Shown here one piece after another: positions 34,988 through 47,000 of a stretch of 58,246 bases of DNA. Both the position numbers and the translations under genes were made by a program. The notes under the pieces were generated by a model. That model was not told the DNA's origin. It saw only the letters and a program-made list of their open reading frames with translations, and made no database searches. Origin of the DNA: CAMLDH01 sp966250375 (GTDB lineage Bacteria > Pseudomonadota > Gammaproteobacteria > Burkholderiales > Burkholderiaceae_D); contig CBINHE010000016.1 of NCBI GenBank assembly GCA_966250375.1, forward strand, positions 1-58,246, read 5' to 3'. How positions within the stretch are numbered: the stretch's first letter is position 1; the number at the start of each line of letters is the position of its first letter.

Positions 34988-35419
34988 ATGTCCCCGTCTC
35001 ATAATGTGCCTTCAGGCACAGTGTGCCAAGAGATTTTTTCATGCATCGCCGACGCATTGATTTTCGCAGACAAAGAAGGCGTCATTCAGTTGTGGAATCC
35101 CAGCGCCGAGGCCATATTCGGCTTTACGTCCTCTGAGGCGGTCGGATGCAGCCTGGACCTTATCATTCCGGAGCGATTGCGCACAGCACACTGGAATGCC
35201 TACCATCGTGCTATTTCTCGTGGCAGTACCGTGCATGGGCGGCGTTCATTTATCACACGTTCGCTGCATAAACTCGGCCATCCTCTCTACGTGGATATGA
35301 GCTTTTCGGTGGTGAAAAATCAGTTTGGAGAAACGATTGGTTCAGCTGCAATTGCGCGCGATGCAACGCAGCGATATCTTGAGGAAAAACGTCTGCGACG
35401 AGAGCGTGGTGAACCGTGA
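34988..35419 (+). CDS. Single-domain PAS protein
   Basis: This 143-aa protein consists of one PAS fold: FSCIADALIFADKEGVIQLW, NPSAEAIFGFTSSEAVGCSL, LIIPERLRTAHWNAYHRAIS and a C-terminal VKNQFGETIGSAAIARDATQ. No output domain is attached. Short PAS proteins of this kind can bind haem or small ligands, and a haem-ligating His is possible but unproven. AAGGAG lies 8 nt before ATG 34988. Confidence 0.82.
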   Translation: MSPSHNVPSGTVCQEIFSCIADALIFADKEGVIQLWNPSAEAIFGFTSSEAVGCSLDLIIPERLRTAHWNAYHRAISRGSTVHGRRSFITRSLHKLGHPLYVDMSFSVVKNQFGETIGSAAIARDATQRYLEEKRLRRERGEP

Positions 35420-35590
35420 TGGATAAAGGGGAAGACCAAGCCGGCATTACGCATCTGCATATTGCATGATGCTGCTATTTTTCTTCCCCCCCCGTTATCC
35501 GTCTATGCCGGCAGCCAAGGCCTTTTTATATCGGCTAACGTGCCGTGAGGCTGCCTGCTTAAGTAGTCACTCATAATTTATTGTGGATTC

Positions 35591-35684
35591 CCTCCCCTTC
35601 AAGGGGAAGGTTAGGGTGGGGATGGGTTTAATGTCGTGGCTTGTAACCCATCCCCATCCCCGCCTTCCCCTTGAAGGGGAAGGA
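35591..35684. repeat. 94-bp inverted repeat between convergent genes
   Basis: CCTCCCCTTCAAGGGGAAGG at the left and its near complement at the right are each palindromic around TTCAA/TTGAA. They are joined by inverted GATGGGTT/AACCCATC arms. It may be a REP-type unit or a bidirectional terminator between the PAS and Rieske genes. Confidence 0.65.
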
Positions 35685-35747
35685 GCTGTTCTTTCACAAT
35701 ATTTTATGGGTGAGTGCTTAGGAATGTATTTCGTGCACGTTCGTTCC

Positions 35748-37346
35748 TTAATGCAAGCCAGCATTTTTGTCCGTTCGCTGCATATCTTGCGGCGCGGTTG
35801 GAGCGGCGTGCTGCAGGTCTGGCACTATTGCTTCCAGTGACGTTGGCGCGGGGCCGTGTAACACTTCTCCTTTGACGTCAAAGCGTGAGCCATGGCACGG
35901 GCAATCCCATGACCGCTCGGCCGAATTCCAATGTACAACGCAACCTAAATGGGTGCACTTCGCTGACAGTGAATGCAATTCACCGTGCTCATCACGGTAC
36001 ACCGCCAACTTGCGTGTACCGTCACGGACAATGGCTCCCTGTCCGGCGGCAATCTCTTGTGCCGATTCCACTTCTCCGCCTGTAACCCATTCTCCGTATT
36101 GGGAGAGCGTGTTGGCTTGTTCGGCAACAAAGTCCGACATCCCGTGTGTCACTTTGCGGGCTGGGTCATAAATCGACGCCCAAGGATTGGCGCGTCCCAT
36201 GATGAGGTCAGTCACCAGCATTGCGCCGATCGTGCAGTGCGTCATGCCATTACCCGAATCACCGGTAATGATGTACACGTTTTTATCGTCCATGGGATTG
36301 CGGCCCAGATAAGCCGGGCCGTCAGACGGCTCCATGATTTCACCAGACCATCTATATTCGACGGATTGCGCCATTGGGAATCGTTCACGTACCCACCGTT
36401 CAATTTCGTCGTAACGATGTTCTGGATGGGTTTCCTGACCGACTTTATGGTCCGCGCCGCCTACAATCAGGATTTCATGGTCGGCATGTGGATCAGGTGT
36501 CTCAAGACGCACGTAATAATATGGGTCGCCGGTATCCCATAGCAAAATGCGTGGTACCGATCCTTTTGGAACACGCATGCCAATCACGTAGGTGCGGTAT
36601 CCAGCTTGCTTCGTATGCATGACAACACGATCATTGAAAGGTGTGTTTGTCGCGACTACCACTGCGCTTGCCCGGATTTTTCCGCTGTTGGTTGTGACGA
36701 CTTGAATGTCATTGTCGCCATCGATATTCAGCGCACGAGTGCCGCAATGGATTTTGCCGCCATTGCTCACAAATGCCTGCGCCAAGCCGCTTACATACTT
36801 CAGCGGATGAAACTGCGCCTGGTTTTTGTACTGGATACATGGACCGGTATCAAAACTCAGGCCAGGCACTTGGACCAGCTGTTCAGCGTCAACGCCGGCG
36901 CGGCGTGCAGCATCAATTTCCTTGTCGAGTTCCTTGAATCCATTTTCCGGAAGCGCATACAAGTAGCCATTCAAGCGTTCGAATTCACATTCGATGCCTT
37001 CCTTCTGAATAATGGATTCGACCAAGGAGGTTGCGCTGGAAAAACTATCGGCAATCAGCCGCGCTTTGGCAAGACCGAAGGCGTTCTCAATGTCAACGTA
37101 CCACTCATCCGGCGGGAAAAAGTGGGCGGTGGTGCGGCCGGTTTCGCCTGCTCCAATCCCCATCGCGTCAACCAAGACGACTTCTTTACCTTCCTTGGAT
37201 AACAAATAAGCAGAAGTAAGACCTGCAATGCCGGCACCGATAACACATACCGCTGCCCCAATGTCGCCCTGCAACGGTGAAAATACCGGAACAGATACGG
37301 TAGGCATCCAGACCGACCTAGATGCGCCGTTTGTAATCTCCAACAT
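35748..37346 (-). CDS. FAD oxidoreductase with C-terminal Rieske domain
   Basis: This 532-aa protein has an N-terminal DAO-type FAD fold (VCVIGAGIAGLTSAYLLSKE, then GAGETGRTTAHF) and a substrate domain ending GDSGNGMTHCTIGAM. The C-terminal Rieske [2Fe-2S] domain has CTHLGC at 464-469 and CPCHGS at 482-487. It probably oxidises an amine or another small molecule and passes electrons through the cluster. The substrate is unknown. GGAAAGGACG precedes ATG 37346. It stands alone downstream of the patatin gene, with 190 bp between. Confidence 0.87.
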   Translation of the reverse strand: MLEITNGASRSVWMPTVSVPVFSPLQGDIGAAVCVIGAGIAGLTSAYLLSKEGKEVVLVDAMGIGAGETGRTTAHFFPPDEWYVDIENAFGLAKARLIADSFSSATSLVESIIQKEGIECEFERLNGYLYALPENGFKELDKEIDAARRAGVDAEQLVQVPGLSFDTGPCIQYKNQAQFHPLKYVSGLAQAFVSNGGKIHCGTRALNIDGDNDIQVVTTNSGKIRASAVVVATNTPFNDRVVMHTKQAGYRTYVIGMRVPKGSVPRILLWDTGDPYYYVRLETPDPHADHEILIVGGADHKVGQETHPEHRYDEIERWVRERFPMAQSVEYRWSGEIMEPSDGPAYLGRNPMDDKNVYIITGDSGNGMTHCTIGAMLVTDLIMGRANPWASIYDPARKVTHGMSDFVAEQANTLSQYGEWVTGGEVESAQEIAAGQGAIVRDGTRKLAVYRDEHGELHSLSAKCTHLGCVVHWNSAERSWDCPCHGSRFDVKGEVLHGPAPTSLEAIVPDLQHAAPTAPQDMQRTDKNAGLH

Positions 37347-37536
37347 GATTCGTCCTTTCCATTACAGCTGTCATAGATGTCGACAGGTTCTTTAATGATT
37401 GTTCTGGAAAATCAAATGAGGTCATCTATTTATAGAGTAGACATACGAGACAAGCATTGGTTTAATCGTTAGGACGTCTTGCGCTACCTCAATCACATAA
37501 AGCGCATTTACCCAGGTTGTACATAAGGATTGCCAG

Positions 37537-38712
37537 CTATTTTGTCTTTCCCGCGAAACCGTCTATGCCAGCTGCCACCGGGGCTGTTATGCCCTCTAGC
37601 GCGTCGTGAATGACGATTCCTTCAACTGGATTGACTGGCCGATCCCACGGCGATGCATCAAGCATACGTTGGGCATCTGCATATCCCGCCTGCCAACGCG
37701 CCTCAATGCCCGCTGGCGTGAAATCAATATCTTTCAAATGATCTTCGCCGTCGATGCCATTTGCTACCAGCCTGACTACGTGCATGGTCGTTTGGCAGCC
37801 CCAGGAAGTAAGCTCTTTGACCTTTTCCGAATGAGGGACATCCTCATGCATGACCTTCGTTAATTCCTGGATGACGTGCCGCAAATGGTGTATTTGCTTC
37901 TGGCGCGCTAAATGACTGCTGGCTCGGCTCGCATACAGGATCTCTTTCTCCCTGCCAGCCACTTGCCAAAGTGTTTCAGGCACTGTTCCTTCGGGATTCC
38001 AGACGTCGACCGTAAAAATCAAGGAATCACGCCGAGGATTGTCGTCAAGCACCGCTTCGATCGGTGTATTTGAATAAATTCCCCCATCCCAATAAAAATC
38101 CCCATTCACATGGACTGCAGGGAACGCGGGAGGATAGGCACTGGATGCCATAACGTGTTCCATCGTGATCGCCTCTTCACGGCTATCGAAATAGGTCATT
38201 TCGCCAGTGCTCACTTTGACCGCGCCAAGAGAAAGCCGCATGTACTTTTCGTTGATATAGTCGAAATCTATCAGGTTAGTAAGGGTTCGACGCAAGGGGG
38301 CCGTTGTATAGTACGCGGCATTCTCAGTGCCGACCCGAGCCTGCTGGCCAAACATGATTATCGGATTTGGCATGAAGAATCCAGGAATGCCGGCTGCAAC
38401 AGTTATCAGATTGGTTATCGCGTTATCGAAGCCTGGAGAGAAACGGTTAGGTATTTTGGCGCCGAAATGCTGCTCGATACCTGCCCAAAATTTACCTGGC
38501 TGGGCAAGCCGCCGATCCGGTGGATTGCCTGCAATAAGCGCGCCGTTCACTGCGCCAATCGATGTTCCGACTATCCAGTCGGGCTCAATGCCAGCCTCAT
38601 GCAAGGCTTGATAGACGCCGACTTGATAGGCGCCCAAAGCGCCTCCGCCCTGTAGTACCAGCACCACTTGACCAGGCAGCTTCTGATTGATACTTATTTC
38701 ACGTTTCTTCAC
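37537..38712 (-). CDS. Patatin-like phospholipase (DUF3734 type)
   Basis: This 391-aa protein has the oxyanion loop GGGALGAYQ (residues 22-30), nucleophile S51 in GTSIG and the Asp in YWDGGIYSNTP. The C-terminal region after about residue 290 matches the DUF3734 extension. The Ser-Asp dyad indicates acyl-ester hydrolysis, probably of phospholipids. The start is GTG 38712, the only start before the fold, with a stop three codons upstream. No signal peptide is seen. Confidence 0.87.
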   Translation of the reverse strand: MKKREISINQKLPGQVVLVLQGGGALGAYQVGVYQALHEAGIEPDWIVGTSIGAVNGALIAGNPPDRRLAQPGKFWAGIEQHFGAKIPNRFSPGFDNAITNLITVAAGIPGFFMPNPIIMFGQQARVGTENAAYYTTAPLRRTLTNLIDFDYINEKYMRLSLGAVKVSTGEMTYFDSREEAITMEHVMASSAYPPAFPAVHVNGDFYWDGGIYSNTPIEAVLDDNPRRDSLIFTVDVWNPEGTVPETLWQVAGREKEILYASRASSHLARQKQIHHLRHVIQELTKVMHEDVPHSEKVKELTSWGCQTTMHVVRLVANGIDGEDHLKDIDFTPAGIEARWQAGYADAQRMLDASPWDRPVNPVEGIVIHDALEGITAPVAAGIDGFAGKTK

Positions 38713-38829
38713 TTCCGTCTAACCTCAGGGTTATCCTGTCCGTGTGGAACGATCAAAATTTGTAAACTCAATAAAAAGCCATCGTTCCTTCCGCAATTTC
38801 TTCACTTCGCACAAGCCTGATTTCATATT

Positions 38830-39627
38830 TCAGGTCGCGCGCACGATTCGAGCGAAGGCGGAATGATTATGAATTGACTCGAAGTTCTCAACCTCGATAA
38901 CGTATTTATGCACACGCGGATCGCCATTCAGCGCTAGTGCGACGTCCCGGACAATATCTTCGACAAACTTTGGATTATCAAAGGCACGCTCGGTAACGTA
39001 TTTCTCGTCGGCGCGCTTGAGTAAGCCGTACACCTCGCAAGAAGCACTTTGCTCGGCCATTGCGATCAACTCTTCAATGCCGATTTCCTCCACAACTTCG
39101 GCAGCAATCACGATATGGGATCGCTGGTTGTGAGCACCGTATGCAGAGATCTCTTTTGAACAAGGGCATAAGCTCGTTGCTGGAACGTTTACCTGCATGC
39201 AGAATGCGTACTGATTGTCGTCAGAAATCGTCGCGCGCCAGCATACTTCGTAGTCGAGAAGGCTCTTCACCCCGGACACGGGCGCGGTCTTGTTCACGAA
39301 ATAGGGAAAGCGCAGCTCGATCGTCCCGCTAGTGGCATGCAATCTGTCTAGCATCTCCGATAGCAATCTCTTAACCCCTTGCTGATCAACTGGCCTGTCT
39401 TGCGCCTCCAGCAGTTCAATAAAGCGCGACATATGCGTGCCTTTTGTGTCTGCAGGCAGACTCACGGTCATCGTCAAGGTTGCGATAGTCGGCAAGGTAT
39501 TTCCGTCAGAGCGTATGGTGATGGGGTAACGCACATCCTTGATGCCAACCGCGTCAATAGGGAGATCGCGATGATCTATTTTGGACTGGATATCCGGAAG
39601 AAAGAAAGTTTTGTCGCGGGCATTCAT
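38830..39627 (-). CDS. folE2: GTP cyclohydrolase I type B
   Basis: This 265-aa protein is GCYH-IB, the first enzyme of folate and queuosine-type pterin synthesis, converting GTP to dihydroneopterin triphosphate. Family markers are SLPADTKGTHMSRFIELLE, the catalytic Cys in VPATSLCPCSKEIS, and a C-terminal FESIHNHSAFARI. FolE2 uses metals other than zinc, which often makes it a backup under zinc limitation. No Zur box was recognised upstream. ATG 39627 is chosen for AAGGA; the frame extends 23 codons upstream without a signal. Confidence 0.93.
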   Translation of the reverse strand: MNARDKTFFLPDIQSKIDHRDLPIDAVGIKDVRYPITIRSDGNTLPTIATLTMTVSLPADTKGTHMSRFIELLEAQDRPVDQQGVKRLLSEMLDRLHATSGTIELRFPYFVNKTAPVSGVKSLLDYEVCWRATISDDNQYAFCMQVNVPATSLCPCSKEISAYGAHNQRSHIVIAAEVVEEIGIEELIAMAEQSASCEVYGLLKRADEKYVTERAFDNPKFVEDIVRDVALALNGDPRVHKYVIEVENFESIHNHSAFARIVRAT

Positions 39628-39789
39628 GGTGGTCCTTGTATGTTGATGAGCGAGCTCTAATGTGTGGAATTGTGTGGGATTGCAGAATACATACAACCAG
39701 CAACCGGCAAGAACGAGCCTGTCCGACCGCCAGCTGCAAACCGTCAGCGGAAGGGCTTTTCAGGCGTGATTGCGTTTACGAGCGATTAG

Positions 39790-40500
39790 TCAGGTGTTAC
39801 CTGAGATGCCGGCGTTCAAGCGATCAAGAACACGTGCAACGATGCGATCGCAACGCGCACCGTCAAATGCAAAAGCTTCTTCAGAGGCAAAATCGAATTC
39901 ACGCGAAAGCGCCGAACGTAGCAAACCTTTAGCGCGAAAATATCGGGTCCGCACGGTCGCCTCCGGAATGTTCAAGCTGGCCGCCGTCTCTTCAACGGAC
40001 ATTTCTTCCAATGCGCGCAATACGAACACCGTACGGAATGCATCCGGAAGGTCATCAATTTTGTCTTCAATCAGCTGCCGCATCTGGGCACGCATAGCGG
40101 CCTGTTCTGGCCGTTCGGTAGTAGTCGCTTCATTCATTTGAGCCTCAGTCGCTTCGTTTTCCCCTGAATCGCTCGCACCAAACTGTAGGATTTCCGCTCT
40201 GCGAGCTGTCTTGCGGGAACGGGCAATCGCTTCATTGACCACAATGCGTGTCAACCAGGTGGACAAGGCAGAATCCCCGCGAAATTTATCCATCCCCCAA
40301 AATGCAAGAAGATAAGCCTCCTGTAATACATCTTCCGCTTCAGCGTCGTCTCTCAAAATGCTTCGCGCCGTTCGATACAGTAGACGGTTATGGCGCCTCA
40401 TCAGGAGCTCAAATCCACTTTGATCGCCTGCCAAAATGCGTTGGACGATTTCTACGTCCGACATACTCTTTGCAGGCGCTTTGTTTAATGCTGGTTGCAT
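39790..40500 (-). CDS. ECF-type RNA polymerase sigma factor
   Basis: This 236-aa protein has region 2 (RHNRLLYRTARSILRDDAEA, EDVLQEAYLLAFWGMDKFRG) and region 4 (LPDAFRTVFVLRALEEMSVE, TAASLNIPEATVRTRYFRAK). The C-terminal extension ends RCDRIVARVLDRLNA. No anti-sigma gene lies beside it. ATG 40500 is chosen because an ECF-type promoter at 40532-40560 would start transcription about 25 nt upstream, inside the longer open frame. GAGAG precedes it closely. It is not HrpL by length or sequence. Confidence 0.85.
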   Translation of the reverse strand: MQPALNKAPAKSMSDVEIVQRILAGDQSGFELLMRRHNRLLYRTARSILRDDAEAEDVLQEAYLLAFWGMDKFRGDSALSTWLTRIVVNEAIARSRKTARRAEILQFGASDSGENEATEAQMNEATTTERPEQAAMRAQMRQLIEDKIDDLPDAFRTVFVLRALEEMSVEETAASLNIPEATVRTRYFRAKGLLRSALSREFDFASEEAFAFDGARCDRIVARVLDRLNAGISGNT

Positions 40501-40531
40501 CACATCTCTCGAAGTTTCTGTGCTTGTGATA

Positions 40532-40560
40532 TTAGATGAAGCAAAAATCCGCCACGTTCC
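40532..40560 (-). promoter_or_regulatory. ECF promoter of the sigma gene
   Basis: On the minus strand GGAACGT (40560-40554), a 17-bp spacer and TCTAA (40536-40532) fit the RpoE-class consensus. The gene probably drives its own transcription. Confidence 0.55.
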
Positions 40561-40653
40561 CAGTTTTTTGAAAACATGATTCAAACAGGCTGTGACTAAA
40601 GCTATGTATGCGCCAATTTCATCGCCCCTTGCGGATTTCCCTAGGCTTGCGCT

Positions 40654-40681
40654 GGAACTTTGTTCTGCCAACAGCCACTCA
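40654..40681 (+). promoter_or_regulatory. Hrp box upstream of the hybrid kinase
   Basis: GGAACT (40654-40659), a 15-bp spacer and CCACTCA (40675-40681) match GGAACY-N15-CCACNNA exactly. It points towards the hybrid kinase gene, leaving a leader of about 390 nt. The ORF that starts 22 bp downstream (40703-41005) does not look like a protein. Confidence 0.5.
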
Positions 40682-41069
40682 TCTCATTCGTAATGCTGTG
40701 CTGTGATCTTGCGCTTTGAATTGGCCAGCTCCCGGCGCGGAGAAAGCGGGTGCATTTTTCTGGTTTTGCGACTGAACGGGTGTCTGCCACATCACCCGGT
40801 TGCTGAAATCATTGCTTTCAGAGCGTGCGGCACGGGCTCGGCTTGGCATCTACGCTGCCATTTAAAGAAAAACTTGGCAGCGAGTAGTGGGTGCTCGGTG
40901 CCTCACATCCGGTTGTCAGGTCACATCGGCTGGCCTGAATTCTGCAAATATAGACGAATGAATAATTACTTAAATGCAATTATTGAATGGTGGAAAAAGT
41001 CTTAACCAAGAGTACACTCTTGTCCATATTCTTTCTTTATATTCACAGTTAGTTCCACTTAAATTCAAA

Positions 41070-44000
41070 ATGCTGATTCCAGATTACTCAATCGCTGAAC
41101 CGGTATTCAGTAACTCCCGCAGCATTATTTATCGCGCCATTAAAACAGGATGTGGGCAACCTGCACTGATCAAGTTAGCATGCCAAGGTTCTTCTTCAGA
41201 CGAGTTCAGCGAGAGTACGCGGCTTGAGTACAACATTCTTCAGGCGCTTGGTGGTGAAGGCGCATTGATCCCGCGCGCGCTGGTGGAATGCGACAGCGGC
41301 CCAGCCATTATCCTGGATAATTTCGCCGGTGAACCGCTCGACCAATACATGGCAGACGCGCCGCTCGATCTGGATCTTTTCCTTTGTGTCGCATTGCAAC
41401 TAGTCGAAATATTGGGGGAGATTCATCGTCACGATATTGTCCATCGAGACATCAACACTAAAATCATCCTGATTGAGAAGAAAACCCATCGGGTCAAACT
41501 GGTTGATTTTAGTTTAGCTACGCAACTGTCACGAAAGCACCAGCCGGTAGTCAATCCGCAGATGCTGGAAGGAACGCTCGCCTATATGTCACCCGAGCAG
41601 ACTGGGCGCATGAATCGGGTAATCGATTACCGTACAGATTTTTATTCATTGGGTATAACGCTTTATCGCATGCTGACCGGCATACTGCCATTCACTGCAC
41701 CCGATGCGATGGGCTTGGTTCATTGCCATATTGCACAGTCGCCGGAACCGCCTCAGGAACGCAATCCTGAAATTCCCATAGCCATATCCCAAATCGTCTT
41801 GAAACTGCTTGCCAAAACGGCCGAAGAACGTTATCAAAGTGCCTATGGTATTAAAGTCGATTTACTGGAATGCGAGCGGCAATGGCGCACCGTTCGCCAC
41901 ATCGAGGGCTTCTCCCTTGGCCGCCATGATATTTCCAGTCGCTTCCTGATTTCGCAGAAACTCTACGGTCGCGAAGCAGAACTCACCACGCTTGAAGCGG
42001 CATTCAATCGTGTCGGCACAGGGACAAAGGAACTGGTGCTGGTTACCGGGCAATCCGGAACCGGAAAATCGAGTCTGGTCAATGAGATTTGCAAGTTAGT
42101 AACGCAAAGCCACCGCAGCCCTGGTTATTTCATCACGGGGCGGTGCGATCAATACAACAATAGTCCATATGGCGTACTGATTCTTGCATTCCGACAATTG
42201 GCGAGGCAGTTGCTGACCGAAAGCACAGAAAGCATCATGCGCTGGCGCCACGACCTGATTGCGGCATTAGGTGCAAATGCCCAGATCATTGTCGAGTTGA
42301 TCCCGGAAATTCAATTGATCATCGGCCCTCAACCTCCCGTGGCTGCGATGGCACCGAATGAGACGCAGAACCGCTTCAATACCATCATTCGTGCTTTCAT
42401 AGACTTGTTTGCCAAACAGGAGCACCCTTTCAGCATCTTCCTGGACGATTTGCAATGGGCAGATTCCGCTACGCTGCGTTTGCTCCAGAATCTGATGACC
42501 AGCGACGATTTGCGTTATTTCCTGCTTATTTGCACTTGCCGCGGGGAAGAGATCGCGCCGGATACGCCGCTTGCCGTCATGACCGAAAAAATCTGCAGAA
42601 CAGCCACTACTGCAAGCAGGATCAGTCTGCCGCCCCTGACCCTTGCGCATGTACAGGAACTGCTCGCCCATACCTTGCATTGCACGCAGGAGGCAGCACT
42701 CCCGCTAGCCAAGCTGGTTCATGCAAAAACACATGGTATACCGTTCTTCATCAGGCAACTGCTGCATGCGACCTATGCTGCGCGCTTGATCGAATTTGAC
42801 GCTGCCACCGGGCGCTGGAAATGGGATACAGCGCAGATTCAAATGATGCCGATCACCGACAACGTCGTCGAACTGATGGCTGAGAATATCAGGCAGCTTG
42901 AACCCAACGCGCAAGAATTGCTCAAGTTCGCTGCAACTCTGGGCAACAGCTTCGGTTTTGACTCGCTTGCCTTGGTCTCCGGGATGAAGCGGCAAGAGCT
43001 CGCAAGGCATCTGCGGCTTATGCAGCAAGATGGCCTGATCGTGCGAACCGGAGAAAATCCCAATGCCGGTCAACGGTACGGATCTACTGCGCCGACTTAC
43101 ATGCATGACAACGGCAATCTCATCTACGAATTCCAGCATCCGCGCATCCAGCAAGCCGCCTACCTTCTCATTCCTGAAGCGGAACGCACGGGCATGCATC
43201 GTCATGTCGGCCGCTTGATGCTCGAGGCGATGGAGGCCGCCAAAACCGAAGAACGGTTATTCGACATCGTCAATCATCTCAATACGGCAAGCGACCTGAT
43301 TGACTCCACTGTCGAACGTATCGAGCTCGCCTGGCTTAATTTGCGCGCAGGCAAGAAGGCAGCCGCTTCCATCGCCTATGACATGGCCGAAGCGTACCTT
43401 TCTCTAGGTATTCAGTGCGTCGGCACCCGCGAGACGAACTGGACGCAACATTATCAACTAATGTTCGGATTGTATTTTTACCATGCTCAGGTTCTGGCGG
43501 CTACCGGGAAGCTTTCTCTCGCGCGCGAAGCCTTTCTTCATCTTGCCGAACGGGCGCAGGACATATGCGACAAGGCCAGTGTTTTCGAACAGTACAGCAT
43601 TGTGCTGCAAAACTCCGGTGATGCCGCACAAGCCTTGAGAATGGTGAAAAGTGGCTTGGCTCTCTTCAATATCGATTTTCCGGAGGATCCCGGCCTCGCC
43701 GCCGAGGAAGCCGAACGGATCTGTAGCGAACTGACGCGGGCGGAGACGATTGCCCGGTTTGCCGGATTGCCCAAGGCACCAGTCGAAGATCAATTGATCG
43801 GCCGGCTCTATGATCGTTGCATCATCAGCACGTACTTCACCGAACCGCAAAATCTCGGGCTTGTCATCAGCCGCAACGTCAGGCATGTGCTCGACCACGG
43901 GATCACACCGGAAGCGGGCGTGGCGCTCGGGTGGTTCGCAATGTTTCTTGGCATGTCGGGAAAGAAGATGCAGTCGTTCGAGTATGGACAATTCGCCTTG

Positions 44001-47000
44001 GACATCATGCAAAAATTCGAGGATCCTTATTTTCAAGGAAAGACCGAGCTTTTGGCGAACGGACAAAGCTTGTGCTGGAAGCATTCTTTCCAGCAAAACG
44101 AAGCAGCCCTTGAGAATGTCTTCCGGCTATGTCATGGCAACGGCGATCTGCAGTATGCGAGCTACGCCATTCTCAGCGTTTACATTGCAAGCCTGGCGGA
44201 GGGGCGCGATTACCGCAAGATACTGTTGAATTGTCAACGCTGGCATGACTACTGCCAGAAATATGTTCCGCTCGAACTGGGCCAGGCAAAAATCCGGCTG
44301 CAAGCGCACCAACGGTTGATGGGCCTCGAGCCTATCGGGATCGACGTGGAACAGATCATTGCGGACTATGAGGGCGAAAAAAATTCGACAGATGTGAGTG
44401 AATCCATGGTCGAATTGGCACGTACCTCTGTTCTTTTCGGCGATTATGTTGCGGCTTATGCTTACTGCCAACGTGCAGAGCCGCTTCTGGCCATGGGGGC
44501 AGCCGGCAACCTGCCGCTAATGATGATGTTTTACCAGGCTTACGCGATCAGTGCGGGCAGACTTTATCGCACGGAGCATGAACCGGCGGCGAAGGAAACA
44601 CTCGCAGGCGTGGTTGAAACGTATCTGCAGCATCTAAAACAATTATCCGATCTGAGCCCGAATAATTGCCGGTCCTATTACAAGATTGCAGAGGCAGAAT
44701 GGGCTGGAGCGCGTGGCGATTTTGACACGGCTGCAGGCTGTCATCTACAGGCAATACGGCATGCACGCGAACACGGCTACGTTCTGCTGGAAGCATGGGC
44801 CAATGAATTTCTGGGCATGCTGTATCGGGAAAACGACATGCAGGTCGCGCAAGCGCATTTCGACGAGGCACGCCGGCTATATCTCGATTGTGCTGCGGCC
44901 GGCAAGGCGAACATGCTCCCTCAGCGCCCGCGCACTGTTTTGTCGAGCATTGAAGTCGGGGCTCCGGCCGGGATTCACCCGCAACAGCTTGATCTCGCGA
45001 CCATCATGAAGGTCTCCCAAGCGATATCGGGCGAAATCGTACTCGAGAAACTGATCGAACGCATCATGTGCATCGTAGTCGAAAATGCCGGCGCCCAGCA
45101 TGGAACGCTTCTGCTCAATAAAGATGACGCATTGCTTGTGCAAGCCACTATTCATGGCAGCACTGTAGTCGTGCTGCACGGCACATCAGCGGATACGGAC
45201 CACGAGGTCAACAGGTCGGTGGTCAATTATGTGGCGCGTACCTGCGAACCTGTGGTGCTTGACAATGCGGCCGCTGACGGCCCTTTCATGCATGACCCGT
45301 GGGTTGTTCAGCACCAGCCAAAATCGGTATTGTGCATTCCCCTCGTCAATCAAGGCAAACTCACAGGAATCATCTATCTGGAGAACGGCCTGGTCACCGG
45401 CGCATTTACGCCAGACCGCATCGCCATGCTGGAACTGATCTCTTCGCAAGCGGCAATCTCGTTGGAAAACGCCTTACTGTACGCAGATCTGCAACGGGAA
45501 CAAACGGCGATCCGGGAACTTAACGAAACCTTGGAACAGCGGGTCGTTGAACGTACTGCCGAAGCCCGGTATGCACACAAGCGGTTGATAGACATGACGG
45601 AAGCCCTGCCGGTGGTGGTATTCCAATTCCGTGAACAGCCAAATGGCGAGCGCAGCTTCACTTTTATCGGCGGAAACGTACAGGAAATACTGGGAGTAAG
45701 TGCGGCCGAAATTTTTGCAAACACAGAGGCTCGCTGGGGTACTACATTGCCGGAAGATAAAGCAGCAATAGAACCGATGCTGCAAGAGACGATCGAGCAG
45801 AGGAGGTCCACGGATTTCACGCATCGGGTCATGATCAATGGCAGTATCCGTTGGGTATATGCCTACGCAAAGCCGCAATTGGTCAATGGCGAATGGGTGT
45901 GGAATGGATTTTGGATGGATGAAACAGACGCGCGCAAACAAAGAGAGGAGCTGCGGCTGGCGAAGGAGGAAGCGGAAAATGCGGTGCGCACAAAGTCGCT
46001 GTTTCTCGCCAATATGAGTCACGAAATCCGCACGCCCATGAATGCAATCATTGGTCTTTCTCATCTGGCACTGAAAGCCGGCCTGAGTGCTCGACAGCAC
46101 GACTATATCGCCAAGATTCATCACGCCGGCACTTCATTGCTTGGCATCGTCAACGACATCCTCGATTTCTCGAAAATCGAAGCTGGCAAGCTCCACCTCG
46201 ACAATGCCGGCTTCCGGCTCGAACAGACCTTGGACAATGTGGTAACGGTGGTCGGCCAAAAAGTGGCCGAAAAGGGCCTGGAACTCGTCTTCGACATCCC
46301 GCCCGACGTTCCACATTCGCTGGTCGGCGATACTTTGCGGCTCGAACAAATACTCATTAATTTGGTCGGTAATGCAATCAAATTCACCGAAAGCGGCGAG
46401 GTTGTCGTGCGGATTGAACGGCTGGAGAATACAGGCAATCAAGCCAAACTTGTGTTCTCCGTGCGCGATACAGGCATCGGCATAACACCCGAGCAGCAGC
46501 AACAATTGTTCCAAGCTTTTACCCAGGCCGATGGTTCGACGACGCGCAAATATGGTGGCACGGGGTTGGGATTGACCATCTCCAAGCGCCTGGTTGAATT
46601 GATGGGCGGCACAATATGGATGGAGAGCGAAGCGGGCGCGGGCAGTATTTTTTACTTTACCTCCTGCTTCGGGCTCGGTGACAGCGTTGCGTTGCGCACT
46701 CTACCCGAGCATCTCAAGGGCATGCACGTGCTGATTGCCGACGACAATTCGTCTGCGCGCAGGGTGCTGGCGAGCCACTGCGCGAATTTGCTGCTGACGG
46801 TGAAGGAAGCGGTCAGCAGCGAGCAGGCGGTGGCAATGGTACGTCAGGCAGCAGCTGCAGGAGACCCGTTCGGGTTGGTACTGATTGATTGGGCTATGTC
46901 TCTGAATGGCGCCGATGCTGTGCGCACCATTCGGGCTGATACCACGCTCGTGTCGCAGCCGATGATTGTGCTGGCAGGCTCTGCATCCGGCAAGGATAGC

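Noticed and set aside
40703..41005. 100-aa plus-strand ORF just after the hrp box at 40654
   Set aside because: It has a GTG start, no ribosome site and an unusual composition, and it overlaps the extended start of the hybrid kinase. It does not look like a protein, although its position is intriguing.
40974..41069. Upstream extension of the giant kinase frame as the true start
   Set aside because: The extra 32 residues have no domain match or ribosome site. The kinase-like domain begins after ATG 41070. Kept only as an alternative.
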